A stretch of 64,000 bases of DNA. It comes from Halobacteriovorax sp. JY17 (lineage in GTDB: Bacteria; Bdellovibrionota; Bacteriovoracia; Bacteriovoracales; Bacteriovoracaceae). Numbering within the stretch: position 1 is the first letter of the stretch; every line of letters starts with the position of its first letter. Position numbers and translations under genes: made by a program. The DNA lies in NCBI RefSeq assembly GCF_002753895.1, contig NZ_NJER01000002.1, positions 310,001 through 374,000 of the forward strand, read 5' to 3'. The notes below the pieces were generated by a model, which did not search any database, was not told the origin of the DNA, and saw nothing but the letters and a program-made list of their open reading frames with translations. Shown piece by piece: positions 18,252 to 27,147 of this stretch.

Positions 18252-20045
18252 ATGAAGGTGTTATTATTTCTAATAGCATTCTTATTTTCCACGCACATTA
18301 GTGCAACTTCAAAAGTCATTGTCACTGCTGAAAAACTTAGCTTAGATGAAGAGAAAACGAATTCCAATGTAGAAGTTATTTCTGAGTCTGAGATCACTAG
18401 TTCTGGAGAAAGTAATTTAACTGATTTAATTCAGAGAAAGTCATCTGTCTTTGTAAGCTCCAATGGCATATTTGGGAAATCCACATCACTCTTTTTAAGA
18501 GGGGCTGATTCAAGTTATACGTTAATTGTTATTGATGGAATTGAGTATAATGATAGGAGTTCAGTTGGTGGGGCAGCAATTCTAGATCATATTGATCTCT
18601 CAAGTGTCGAGAAAATTGAAATTCTAAAAGGCGCACAGAGTGTCCTTTACGGATCTGATGCTATGGCCGGAGTAATAAGAATAACAACAAAGAATCCAGG
18701 AGAAGACCTAGGTTCAAAAGGTTCATTGAGTTACGGAAGCTATGATAATAAGAGGGCAAGCTTTTCGACATCCCAAAGAGGTGAGAATTTAGATTACTCA
18801 ATGGGAATGAGTTTTCAAGATGTAGAGGGTATCTCTTCTTATAATGAAAAAAGAACAGTAATGGCCGAAAAAGATGGAATGAATAATCTTACTGCAACTT
18901 TTAAGGGGCGAAAGAAATTTAATAAAACAGACTCTCTTGAATTTAATCTTAGGGGAGTAAAGGCGGAGAGCGACTTTGATGCAAGTTCTGGAGATAAGTT
19001 AGACTACATGGGAAGAGATTCTCAAATTATTGCAGGAGTTAAATATAAGAAAGTGCTAAATGATTATTGGATTCCAGAACTCTCTGTGAACTATAGTAAG
19101 TCAGATAGGCTTTCTAATTCATTTTCTCTTTCTAGACTTGTGGCAAAGACAAAGAAAATAGAACTTTCTAATCCGTTTTATATTAATGAAAATATCACTC
19201 TCTTAAATGGAATAGAATATGAAGATATTGAAGCCAGTATCGAATCCATAAATAATAAAAAGAGTTTCAATTCTAGTGCAGCCTACTTAGATACCCACTT
19301 CGTCTACAGCCGATTTAGTCTTCAGCTGGGAGGAAGATGGACAAAAGAAAAAATCTACAGTGATCGTTTCGTGTGGAAAGCTGGGGCAGGTTTAAATATC
19401 ACAAATAGCACGAGACTAAAGGTGAATTACTCAACAGGGTTTAAAAGCCCTAGTCTCTATCAACTCTATAGTAGCTTTGGAGACGAGTCTCTTAGTCCAA
19501 CAAAGAGTAAGAGTTATGACTTTGGAATTGTTCAGAATGTATTTAGCACTGAGCTTTCAGCAACAGCTTTTAGAGACGCGTATGAGAACGTTATTGATTT
19601 TGAAAGCACTCTTAATAAGTACTCAAATACTTTTAAGGCGAAGACTGAGGGAGTTGAACTCCTATGGAAAGGCAGTCTTGAATCCTTTGATTGGAGTCTC
19701 TCGGCAACACTGCTTAGGGCAGTTAATGAATCAAAAGGAAGCGAAGGAACTTACTTGGCGAGAAGGCCAAGGGAGAAATACTTTCTTGGAACTGGATATG
19801 AATTCAGTGAAAGAGTTAAGACGAGCTTGAATTATACATATATTGGACAAAGAGAAAATAGTGACTTTGATACAATTGTCTTAAGTTCCTACTCTTTAAT
19901 AGACTTAGGAGTTAACTACACTTTTTCAAAGGGGTATGATTTACTTTTTAAAATTGGAAATCTCCTAGATAAAGACTATGAACAAGTTGACGGCTTTGGA
20001 ACCATGGGGAGGAATTTTCTTCTTCGCTATAATTTTAGGATTTGA
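18252..20045 (+). CDS. btuB: BtuB-like TonB-dependent vitamin B12 receptor
   Basis: 597 residues from the ATG at 18252, which has AAGGAGGA five bases upstream. Signal peptide to about ISA. The plug domain has KVIVTAEKL (TonB-box region), DLIQRKSSVFV, SLFLRGADSSYTLIVIDGI and VEKIEILKGAQSVLYGSDAMAGVIRI. A beta-barrel follows, with GFKSPSLYQLYS and the ending NFLLRYNFRI, whose aromatic-rich last strand is typical for outer-membrane insertion. The cobalamin riboswitch in front and the BtuFDC-like genes behind identify the ligand as a corrinoid; this is inferred from context. Confidence 0.88.
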   Translation: MKVLLFLIAFLFSTHISATSKVIVTAEKLSLDEEKTNSNVEVISESEITSSGESNLTDLIQRKSSVFVSSNGIFGKSTSLFLRGADSSYTLIVIDGIEYNDRSSVGGAAILDHIDLSSVEKIEILKGAQSVLYGSDAMAGVIRITTKNPGEDLGSKGSLSYGSYDNKRASFSTSQRGENLDYSMGMSFQDVEGISSYNEKRTVMAEKDGMNNLTATFKGRKKFNKTDSLEFNLRGVKAESDFDASSGDKLDYMGRDSQIIAGVKYKKVLNDYWIPELSVNYSKSDRLSNSFSLSRLVAKTKKIELSNPFYINENITLLNGIEYEDIEASIESINNKKSFNSSAAYLDTHFVYSRFSLQLGGRWTKEKIYSDRFVWKAGAGLNITNSTRLKVNYSTGFKSPSLYQLYSSFGDESLSPTKSKSYDFGIVQNVFSTELSATAFRDAYENVIDFESTLNKYSNTFKAKTEGVELLWKGSLESFDWSLSATLLRAVNESKGSEGTYLARRPREKYFLGTGYEFSERVKTSLNYTYIGQRENSDFDTIVLSSYSLIDLGVNYTFSKGYDLLFKIGNLLDKDYEQVDGFGTMGRNFLLRYNFRI

Positions 20046-20560
20046 TGAGGTCATATTATATTTTCTCCATTCTTCTTTCTCTAGCGTTACACTTTTCTGT
20101 GATAATAGACTTTCCCTTTTTTAAAAAGGCAGATGTTTCAGTGGAAGTTGACTCATCTCGAACAAGCTTCCAGGTAACACTAGGACGAACGAAGAAAAAA
20201 GCAGAAATAAAAAAAGAGAATCTGCAACATAAAAAAGAAATCTTTAAAGCTAAGAAAAGTATGAATACGGTAGAAGAAAGCTCCAAAGCAAAATCTTCAA
20301 TTGTGGTTAAAGATAGATTTATTCCAAAATATCCTTATAAATCGAGAATTTTCAATGAGCAGGGAGTTGTTCTTGTTGAGGTTACTCTTGATGAAAATGA
20401 GAAAGTCCTAGGTTCGATTATTTTAAAAAGTAGTGGTCATGAAAGGTTAGATCTTGCGGCCCTTGATGCTTCTAGAAAGAGTAGATTTTCTATAAAGGAA
20501 AAAGGGCGTCGCCGTATTAACACTCACACTCTTGAATTTAATTTTAAGTTAGAGGATTAG
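20045..20560 (+). CDS. tonB: TonB-family energy transducer
   Basis: 171 residues from the ATG at 20045, whose A is the last base of the receptor stop (TGATG), so translation is coupled. An N-terminal membrane anchor (about 5-22) is followed by a Lys/Glu-rich, not proline-rich, periplasmic linker. The C-terminal domain has FIPKYPYKSRIF (the YP motif) and GVVLVEVTLDENEKVLG, and ends in a beta strand. It transmits proton-motive force from ExbBD to the receptor. Location inside the operon suggests a transducer dedicated to B12 uptake. Confidence 0.85.
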   Translation: MRSYYIFSILLSLALHFSVIIDFPFFKKADVSVEVDSSRTSFQVTLGRTKKKAEIKKENLQHKKEIFKAKKSMNTVEESSKAKSSIVVKDRFIPKYPYKSRIFNEQGVVLVEVTLDENEKVLGSIILKSSGHERLDLAALDASRKSRFSIKEKGRRRINTHTLEFNFKLED

Positions 20561-20567
20561 GAAATAT

Positions 20568-21386
20568 ATGTATAAAGTAATTATTCTATTCCTTCTCACT
20601 CTTTCAAGCTTTGCTGGAGAGAGAATTGTTAGCACCGTACCAAGCCTTAGTGAGACACTCTATGAACTTGGTCTAGGTGAAGAAGTTGTCGGAGTGAGTA
20701 GCTATTGTCTCTTCGACAAAGAATTTTGCAAGCGTCCCAAAGTAGGAACTTCTCTCGACTTTAGCTATGAAAAAATTCTAAAGTATGGCGGTAAGACTGT
20801 TCTCTTAAGTAAGAATACAAATAAGACACAGCTAAGTAATTTACAAAAATTAAATATTGAAATAATTCTTCTAAAACATGATCGACTTTTAGATATTTAT
20901 GACTCAATCCAATCACTTGGAAAGCGTTTTAAAAAAGAAGAAAGAGCAAAGGAGATGTTAGATCTATTGGATAAATCATTTCAAGAGGAGTTTCTTAAGT
21001 CTAAGAAGAGAAATGTCCTATTTCTTATATCTACTGAAGTTAGAGATGGGAAAATTGTCAAAATTCAAGCAGTAGGTGCAAAGAATTTCTATACAGATAT
21101 AATGGATAGAATAGGATTAAACAATATTCTAAAAGAAAGCACTGTAAGTTTTCCCGAATTAGGACGTGAGAAATTACTCTCTCTGGATTATGATTATATT
21201 ATCGAAATTTTTGGATCTCATAATAAAGACAGTCTTAATAAGAAAAAGAGTGCTTGGAATGATTTACTAAAGTATAGAGAGAAGAAATTTGAATATATTC
21301 CTCTTGTTGGTGATTATCTTTATATTCCTGGACCTTCAGTTTGGAAAACTGCAAAAGAGATTAAGAAGAGTTTAGGAAGAAAATAA
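20568..21386 (+). CDS. btuF: BtuF-like cobalamin-binding periplasmic protein
   Basis: 272 residues. A short signal peptide (to about FAG) is followed by the class III binding-protein fold: RIVSTVPSLSETLYELGLGEEVVGVSSYC, SLDFSYEKILKYGGKTVLL, and the C-lobe with DIMDRIGLNN and YIPGPSVWKTAKEI. It delivers the corrinoid to the BtuCD transporter. The gene follows tonB by 7 bases, with AGGAAATAT upstream, and its last base is the first base of the ATPase start codon. Confidence 0.87.
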   Translation: MYKVIILFLLTLSSFAGERIVSTVPSLSETLYELGLGEEVVGVSSYCLFDKEFCKRPKVGTSLDFSYEKILKYGGKTVLLSKNTNKTQLSNLQKLNIEIILLKHDRLLDIYDSIQSLGKRFKKEERAKEMLDLLDKSFQEEFLKSKKRNVLFLISTEVRDGKIVKIQAVGAKNFYTDIMDRIGLNNILKESTVSFPELGREKLLSLDYDYIIEIFGSHNKDSLNKKKSAWNDLLKYREKKFEYIPLVGDYLYIPGPSVWKTAKEIKKSLGRK

Positions 21387-22156
21387 TGCTTGTTATAACT
21401 AATTTATCATTAACAATTGAAAGAAAGGAAATATTGAAAAATATCAATATTGATTTTTCAGATGGTGGGCTAGTTACAATCCTTGGTCCAAATGGTTCAG
21501 GTAAATCAACTCTTATAAAGTGTATTACCGGAATCTATGATAATTGGACTGGTGAAATACTTATTGATGGAAGAAGTATAAGAGAGTTCTCAGTTATTGA
21601 GAGAGCTAGAATTATTTCCTATGTGCCACAGTTCTTAGAAGTCTACGCCAATTATACTGTGTGGGACTTTCTAGAGATGAGTTACTATCCTCACCTTGAT
21701 AATTTAAGAAATTTAACGTCTATAGAGCTTAAGAGAGGACTTGAAATCTTAGAAAAGTTTGAACTTCTAGAGCTGAAGGGACGTTCTCTTTCTACGCTTA
21801 GTGGAGGAGAGAGGCAGAGAGTTTTTATTGCAGCCTCTGTGTTTCAAAAGCCAAAGTTACTTCTCTTAGATGAACCTACTTCTTTCTTGGATCCAAAAAT
21901 TCAAGATGATATAAATAAAATTATCTTTTCTTTGCAAAAAGAGATGAGTGTTATTCTTGTATCTCATGATATCAATTCTTCCCTGATTAATAGTGAGAGA
22001 ATAATAGGTTTAAAAGCGGGGACGAATTTTTTTGATGGCACTCCAAAAGAGATCATTAATAAGAGTCATCTAGATCAATTATTTGATAAGTCTTTTAAGT
22101 TAATTAAACATCCTTACTCTGATTTAGAAATTATTGTTCCTGAGGTTTTTAAATGA
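21386..22156 (+). CDS. btuD: BtuD-like ABC transporter ATPase
   Basis: 256 residues. Walker A GPNGSGKST, Q-loop SYVPQ, signature LSGGERQRVFIA, Walker B LLLLDEPTS and switch His in VSHDI are all intact. It starts at the final A of the upstream stop codon (TAATG) and overlaps the permease gene by four bases (ATGA). It energises corrinoid import with the neighbouring permease. Confidence 0.9.
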   Translation: MLVITNLSLTIERKEILKNINIDFSDGGLVTILGPNGSGKSTLIKCITGIYDNWTGEILIDGRSIREFSVIERARIISYVPQFLEVYANYTVWDFLEMSYYPHLDNLRNLTSIELKRGLEILEKFELLELKGRSLSTLSGGERQRVFIAASVFQKPKLLLLDEPTSFLDPKIQDDINKIIFSLQKEMSVILVSHDINSSLINSERIIGLKAGTNFFDGTPKEIINKSHLDQLFDKSFKLIKHPYSDLEIIVPEVFK

Positions 22157-23112
22157 ATATTTTAAAATTCTCTCTATTATTTATTCTTATTATAATTGTT
22201 CTAGGTTTATCTTTGGCCATAGGTCCTGGGCACTTTCAGTTTGATGATAAAATCTTTCTAAATGTTCTCTGGTCTATTAGGCTACCACAAGTTCTAATGT
22301 CTTTCTTAGTTGGAGGTTTACTTTCTCTTAGTGGGTTACTTTTTCAAGCGATGTTTAAAAACTCTCTGGCGACTCCTTATACACTAGGTGTTGCAAGCGG
22401 AGCAGCTTTAGGGGCTTCTCTCTATTTTACTCTTGGATTAAGTTTCACTCTTCCATTTATTAATTCAGTAAGCATTTTTAGTTTTCTAGCCGCACTTATA
22501 TGTGTTCTCTTGGTTTATACAATGGCGATAAGAAATGGAAGGGTCAGTACTCACTCTCTTCTACTTTCAGGAGTTGTTCTCTCAATGGTTTGCTCAAGCC
22601 TAATTCTCTTTCTCCAATTTCTTGGACATGAAAGAGATGCTCTCCTTGTCGTAAGGTGGTTGATGGGTGGATTAGATATTGTAGGCTATGATTCTATCGT
22701 AAGATTATTACCTATTGCTCTGCTTGCTCTGGTTTTTTCAATTTTGAATGCGAGAAAACTTAATATTATGTACCTAGGTGATGAAATGGCAATCACTAGG
22801 GGAGTGGATATTTTTAAGTTTCGAAAACTACTTTATTTACTCAATTCTCTTGTGGTTGCAATGGTAGTGGCTGAATGTGGTCCAATCGGTTTTGTGGGGC
22901 TTTTAGGGCCTCATATGGCTAAGAAAATCTTTAGTCATAAACACCAATTATTAATCCCATCCTCATTTCTCTTAGGTGGATTACTTCTAATGATTTGCGA
23001 CCTTCTCTCTAGAAATATTATGTCTGATACTCAACTACCTGTTGGGGTAATGACCGCTCTACTGGGTGGTCCATTTCTCTTATTTCTTCTTTCTAGGCCC
23101 TCGAAAGTTTGA
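22153..23112 (+). CDS. btuC: BtuC-like FecCD-family permease
   Basis: 319 residues, about nine or ten transmembrane helices. Family features: SIRLPQVLMSFLVGGLLSLSGLLFQAMFKNSLATPYTLGVASGAALGA, split here by hydrophobic helices, and ECGPIGFVGLLGPHMAK near the coupling helix that contacts the ATPase. It is the last gene of the riboswitch-controlled operon. The order receptor-tonB-binding protein-ATPase-permease is complete for import across both membranes. Confidence 0.9.
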   Translation: MNILKFSLLFILIIIVLGLSLAIGPGHFQFDDKIFLNVLWSIRLPQVLMSFLVGGLLSLSGLLFQAMFKNSLATPYTLGVASGAALGASLYFTLGLSFTLPFINSVSIFSFLAALICVLLVYTMAIRNGRVSTHSLLLSGVVLSMVCSSLILFLQFLGHERDALLVVRWLMGGLDIVGYDSIVRLLPIALLALVFSILNARKLNIMYLGDEMAITRGVDIFKFRKLLYLLNSLVVAMVVAECGPIGFVGLLGPHMAKKIFSHKHQLLIPSSFLLGGLLLMICDLLSRNIMSDTQLPVGVMTALLGGPFLLFLLSRPSKV

Positions 23113-23355
23113 GTAAAAGAGTTGTAAGATTTTTGGAAGAGTCAAAAAAATGTCAATTCTAGGTTACTTTTGACACCTCTATTTCTTAATTATTTAAGCT
23201 AGTTAAATTATCTTTGTGGAGTTTTCTTCACAATTGCTTATGCAAGCTTCTGTGATTTGGTTTGGCCAGAAAATGTAAGAAGAGCTTATTGCTCACTATT
23301 TATTAAGTAGGGACAAAATGGCGATGACTAAAACTATGAAATCATGAACAACTTA

Positions 23356-23386
23356 AAACTGCCCCTATGTTTCGTAGGGGCAGTTT
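23356..23386. terminator. strong hairpin, possible terminator of the B12 operon
   Basis: A perfect 12-bp stem (AAACTGCCCCTA with TAGGGGCAGTTT) and 7-base loop. Only three Ts follow on plus and four on minus. It is 244 bases after btuC, so it may instead end an independent small transcript. Confidence 0.55.
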
Positions 23387-23653
23387 GCCACTCAGAGTAC
23401 TTTTTTGACATCTCTACTAGGGAAAAACTTGGCATCACTATTGCTATATATACAGTAAGAGTAATCAAGGATGAATACTCGAGAATATCATGGAAGATAA
23501 AGCCGATTTATGAAGTTTCTACGGATGGAGACATAGTAGTAAAAAGGTCAGTTAAGATTCACAGGAAGTGAATTAAAACAAAAGAAAAAAGAGTTCGATG
23601 ATCCTGACTTTTCCCTCTCTCTAGCTAGGAAAAATCAACTCACCAAAAGTATT

Positions 23654-23708
23654 GGTACCCGAAGACCTGATGATAGAAGTAACTTAAATAAACAGTCTAT
23701 CGGGTACC
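23654..23708. repeat. long-range inverted repeat before the chemoreceptor 3' end
   Basis: GGTACCCGA at 23654-23662 pairs with TCGGGTACC at 23700-23708. The stem continues inward through AGAC/GTCT with a one-base bulge, leaving a loop of about 28 bases. On the minus strand it follows the chemoreceptor stop and could end its transcript or be a structured RNA. Confidence 0.6.
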
Positions 23709-23722
23709 TTTCTTCACTTAAA

Positions 23723-25282
23723 TTAAGCCACTAATTTCTTCAATTCTTCAATACTACCTTCAAGACTAACAGCAACTCCAATTAACTCTTTAGAAGACTC
23801 TTCAACTTGATGAGCACTCTTTGTTGTGAGTTGATTAGCACTATCGATTTCTTGAACCGCAGAGTTGATTTCACCCACACCTGAGCTTTGCTCTTGTGAA
23901 GCGGTTGCGATTTCATTAGTTGAGTCAGTTACCTTTAAGAACATTTGATCAATTTCTTTTAGAGTTTGCTCACATCTCGCAGAAATATCTAATGTTTGAG
24001 TAATAATTTCTTCACTCTTTTTCACGGCACTACTTACTTCTGATTTTGAATTTTCAATCATTGAAGAAATATTGGTTAAACTCCCCTCTAGAAGGGCTGA
24101 AATTTCATTGGCAGAGTTTCCACTCATATGAGCAAGATTACCAACCTCTTCGGCAACAACTGAGAATCCCTTCCCATGTTCACCAGCTCTTGCGGCTTCC
24201 ACTGAGGCATTGAATGAGAGAAGCTTCGTTTGAAAAACGATATCGTTGATGACACTTGTTTTGTCTTGAACGTTGTTGAATACACCTAGGATTTCTTCAA
24301 ATCTCTTGTGATTATTATCTACTTTTTGAATGAGCTCACTTGATGCTTTATTCATATCTTGAACTTTCTCAGCAAGGTTTAAAATTAATTGCAGACCCTT
24401 GTCGAGCTCTCTCTTTCCTGTGTTGACTAGGTCAGCACTTGAGACAGCAGTTGATGTATTCTTATTAACCATTTCAGAAATTTCATGAAGTGATGAAGAA
24501 GTCTGAGTAACACTTGCTGATTGTTGTTGTGAAGCAGAGGCAAGTTCTGTGGCCCTTTGACCTAGAAGGCCAGAGATATTGTTAAGAGTTGAACTTTCAT
24601 GAGTCACATTATTAATTGTATTTTCAATTTTCTGTTTAATACTTCTTATGAAGTAGAAACTTAGAGCAATTGTAAAGAGTAGGCACCCTCCAAGAATAGA
24701 GAACATGGAAATTTGAGCTTCATTGTAATGGTCTCTCGCCAAATCAAAATCTTTCTTCGCCTTTGTTTGAATAACTTCTTGAAGAGCGTCGAGTTTATTT
24801 CTACTCTCTTCAAAAGCAGGTCCTGTTGTGTGTAAAGAAGTATTAATTAGACTAACTATATCTCCTTGGTATCCTTGCTCTGTTAAAGGCATTGAGGTAT
24901 CGCTTATATCAGTCCATTCTTTATATTCTTTTTTAAATGCAGAGATGAGTTCTTTCTCTTCTTTAGACTGCGCAAGGCTTTCGTATACACTAAATCTTTC
25001 AATTACTTGTTTTCTATTCTTGTAATATTCTTTTACCTGAGCTTCTTTTTGCTCGCCAGTTAGGCTTGAAAAGAGAAGTGTTCTCTCCGCAACAAGAGAT
25101 TGTTGAAAATCTCTATCTGCCTGGACGAGGTTATCAATCGATGGAAGGCTCTTTGAGAAAACTTTGTCGAGTTCTGAGTTGATACTACGTAGACTAAAAT
25201 AGCTAATAGCACAGATGACTACTTGAAAGACAAATAGGAAAGAGACAAGTGTGATAATTTGGGTTTGAATTCTTAATTTCAT
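23723..25282 (-). CDS. methyl-accepting chemotaxis protein
   Basis: 519 residues from the ATG at 25282, with AGAGGA upstream; the TTG three codons earlier overlaps that site. N-terminal membrane helix, a periplasmic helical sensor region of about 150 residues (four-helix-bundle type), a second helix at about 190-210, then a cytoplasmic coiled coil. The signalling tip has [34 protein letters not shown], split here by the hairpin turn, which binds CheA and CheW. Glu/Gln-rich methylation segments flank it. No che genes are nearby. Ligand unknown. Confidence 0.92.
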   Translation of the reverse strand: MKLRIQTQIITLVSFLFVFQVVICAISYFSLRSINSELDKVFSKSLPSIDNLVQADRDFQQSLVAERTLLFSSLTGEQKEAQVKEYYKNRKQVIERFSVYESLAQSKEEKELISAFKKEYKEWTDISDTSMPLTEQGYQGDIVSLINTSLHTTGPAFEESRNKLDALQEVIQTKAKKDFDLARDHYNEAQISMFSILGGCLLFTIALSFYFIRSIKQKIENTINNVTHESSTLNNISGLLGQRATELASASQQQSASVTQTSSSLHEISEMVNKNTSTAVSSADLVNTGKRELDKGLQLILNLAEKVQDMNKASSELIQKVDNNHKRFEEILGVFNNVQDKTSVINDIVFQTKLLSFNASVEAARAGEHGKGFSVVAEEVGNLAHMSGNSANEISALLEGSLTNISSMIENSKSEVSSAVKKSEEIITQTLDISARCEQTLKEIDQMFLKVTDSTNEIATASQEQSSGVGEINSAVQEIDSANQLTTKSAHQVEESSKELIGVAVSLEGSIEELKKLVA

Positions 25283-25452
25283 GATTAGCAATCCTCTAAT
25301 TTATTATTACTAATAACTATTCGGTATTTTTTAAGAAACTCTAACGTTAAATTTTCCTTAAGATTAATATCCTCTCTAGGCAAAATATTCTAGTTCATCA
25401 AGATCTCCCTCGTGATCTATAAATTCCCTCTAAATACTCCGAAGAGATTATT

Positions 25453-25920
25453 ATGATGAACTCAAACCGAGAAATATTTATATTCTACTTAAAAAATGAC
25501 AATCAAATGTCAGAGAGCTATTTCTATCTAGCTGATTTATTTAAGAACTATGGAATATCCTTAGTTCCTGTAAACCTTAAAGAGCTAAAGGATATTAAGC
25601 ATAATAATAGAGAATATGTCATATCTGTAAGCTCAAGTATTAAGAAGTACGGTAACTTTCTAAGGGCCCGAAAGAATTTCTTAGACCATATGGTCCTTGC
25701 TAAGAAGTTTTGCCTCTTTGATATCTCTAGCTTTGCTATGGCCGATATTGCAGCTAAAGGATTTAGAAATAAGTCCTATCACTATTTTCAACTACCTGTT
25801 GAACTCAAAGAAGTGGTAAAATTAATAGCACTATCAATTTACGAAGATAGAAGAACAAAACTAACGTGGCCAGGGGGAGTGAGATCAAAGCTTCCTTCTG
25901 ATGTCGGGAGAAGTATGTGA
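25453..25920 (+). CDS. unknown cytoplasmic protein (first of a cluster)
   Basis: 155 residues, not recognised. An alpha/beta pattern (REIFIFYL, YGISLVPVNL, REYVISVSS) resembles a receiver-like or Rossmann-type arrangement, but no conserved phosphoacceptor pattern is evident. The C-terminus is basic (RRTKLTWPGGVRSK). The start ATG is doubled (25453, 25456). The stop overlaps the GTG start of the next gene by four bases, implying translational coupling. It diverges from the chemoreceptor across 170 bases. Confidence 0.6.
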   Translation: MMNSNREIFIFYLKNDNQMSESYFYLADLFKNYGISLVPVNLKELKDIKHNNREYVISVSSSIKKYGNFLRARKNFLDHMVLAKKFCLFDISSFAMADIAAKGFRNKSYHYFQLPVELKEVVKLIALSIYEDRRTKLTWPGGVRSKLPSDVGRSM

Positions 25921-26420
25921 AAATTAGTCAGGAACAAGTTGTCTCCCGTCTCATTACTTTAATAAGACTTGATGCAAAGAATCTCTTTGAGAGAATCAAA
26001 AAAAGAGAGATTGAGTATCTGACGATTTTTTCTCTAAAGCGCACACGTTCCCATTTTCCAGCTGTATTTAGATCGAGATATAATAAAGTGGGAATCGCTG
26101 ATTTAAAATTTCTCTCACCAGAACTTCTCGTTGTTCTCGATGAATTCTATGAAACTGTCGATAAGATGGAATGGTATCTAACTTCGACTGAGGATATGCC
26201 TCAAACTGTTGATGACAGAGTTCACTTCTTTATTAAAGACCTCCAAAGAAAATATGATCTTCTTATGCTCTACTTTGATGGAGAAACTGAAGATGAAATG
26301 GAACCCCTTCCTGTAGAAGATGAAGAGATGAATATGTCGGGAGAATTTCAACTTGAAGAGTCTGAAGATAACTTTGAGGAATTATCTGACGAGGTTTTAA
26401 ATGATCTCACTTCGAGTTAG
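25917..26420 (+). CDS. unknown acidic-tailed protein
   Basis: 167 residues, not recognised. The first 120 residues are mixed alpha-helical and basic (RLDAKNLFERIKKREIEYL); the last 45 are strongly acidic (Glu/Asp-rich with a few Met). The start is GTG at 25917, inside the stop of the upstream gene (GTGA). No membrane segment. The coupled pair probably forms a complex; this is inference from the overlap only. Confidence 0.6.
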   Translation: MKISQEQVVSRLITLIRLDAKNLFERIKKREIEYLTIFSLKRTRSHFPAVFRSRYNKVGIADLKFLSPELLVVLDEFYETVDKMEWYLTSTEDMPQTVDDRVHFFIKDLQRKYDLLMLYFDGETEDEMEPLPVEDEEMNMSGEFQLEESEDNFEELSDEVLNDLTSS

Positions 26421-26429
26421 AATAGTTCT

Positions 26430-27104
26430 ATGTTAAAAATCATTTTTATTATCTTTGTTTTTTCAATTCCTTCTTTTGCTAGGCAAGCAATCTCTGGAAA
26501 TAGATATCAACTCCTCTCTGGAGTTAGAAAACAAAAAGAAAGTATGCAGTTCTGGGATAAGAAATTCTCTGGCGAGGATTATCTCTACGGGAAAACACCC
26601 GCCAAATTTCTATCTGAAAATTACGGATATATTCCACTGGCTTCAAAAGTCCTGGATGTTGGAATGGGTGAGGGGAGAAATACTGTTTTTCTCGCGAGAA
26701 AAGGTTACAACGTAACAGGTGTTGATATTTCTGCAATAGCTGTAAGAAAAGCTCGTCGTTTAGCGGCCGAGCACGGTATTCGCATTAATGCTGTTGTTTC
26801 ATCGATGGAAGGTTTTAAAGGTGAGAATAATTCTTTTGATGCTATACTTGTTTTCTACTACGTTGATAGAGCTTTAAACGAAAAATTAGTCAAATGGCTA
26901 AAGCCCGGCGGAATATTAATTTATGAATCACATACCAAGAAACAAAAGACCGTCACGGGGAGCGAGAAGTATGAAGACAAGTATCTTTTAAAAGAACTTG
27001 AACTTCTAAAAATGTTTCCAGACCTTAGAGTTTTAAAATTTGAAGAACCTCTTCATCAAAAAGAATTCACTAGCTCTATAATTCTACAAAAACCTATGAG
27101 TTAA
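26430..27104 (+). CDS. SAM-dependent methyltransferase with N-terminal signal sequence
   Basis: 224 residues. A hydrophobic N-terminus MLKIIFIIFVFSIPSFARQ reads as a signal peptide. Then a TehB/Methyltransf_25-type domain: KVLDVGMGEGRNTVFLARKG (SAM motif I), GVDISAIAVRKAR (acidic loop Asp), FDAILVFYYVD (motif II) and LKPGGILIYESH. Such enzymes normally act in the cytoplasm, where SAM is. An exported copy is odd; the hydrophobic stretch might be a membrane anchor or the true start could be internal (Met at about residue 39). It starts 9 bases after the previous gene. Confidence 0.75.
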   Translation: MLKIIFIIFVFSIPSFARQAISGNRYQLLSGVRKQKESMQFWDKKFSGEDYLYGKTPAKFLSENYGYIPLASKVLDVGMGEGRNTVFLARKGYNVTGVDISAIAVRKARRLAAEHGIRINAVVSSMEGFKGENNSFDAILVFYYVDRALNEKLVKWLKPGGILIYESHTKKQKTVTGSEKYEDKYLLKELELLKMFPDLRVLKFEEPLHQKEFTSSIILQKPMS

Positions 27105-27147
27105 TTTCCTACTATCTGAAAATTATTATTTGAGAGATAATAGTATA

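Larger units (their letters stand above)
23113..23722. other. 610-bp gene-poor stretch with hairpins
   Basis: It holds an interrupted repeat GTCAAAA/TTTTGAC near 23140-23180, a strong 12-bp hairpin at 23356-23386 and a long-range inverted repeat at 23654-23708. The one plus-strand frame (23344-23571, 75 codons) runs through the strong hairpin, has no Shine-Dalgarno sequence and resembles nothing recognised, so it is not called as a gene. The stretch could hold a small RNA or 3' ends of both flanking convergent transcripts. Confidence 0.6.

Noticed and set aside
23344-23571. 75-codon plus-strand frame
   Set aside because: It runs through a perfect 12-bp hairpin, has no ribosome site, and its translation resembles no family; coding is not supported.
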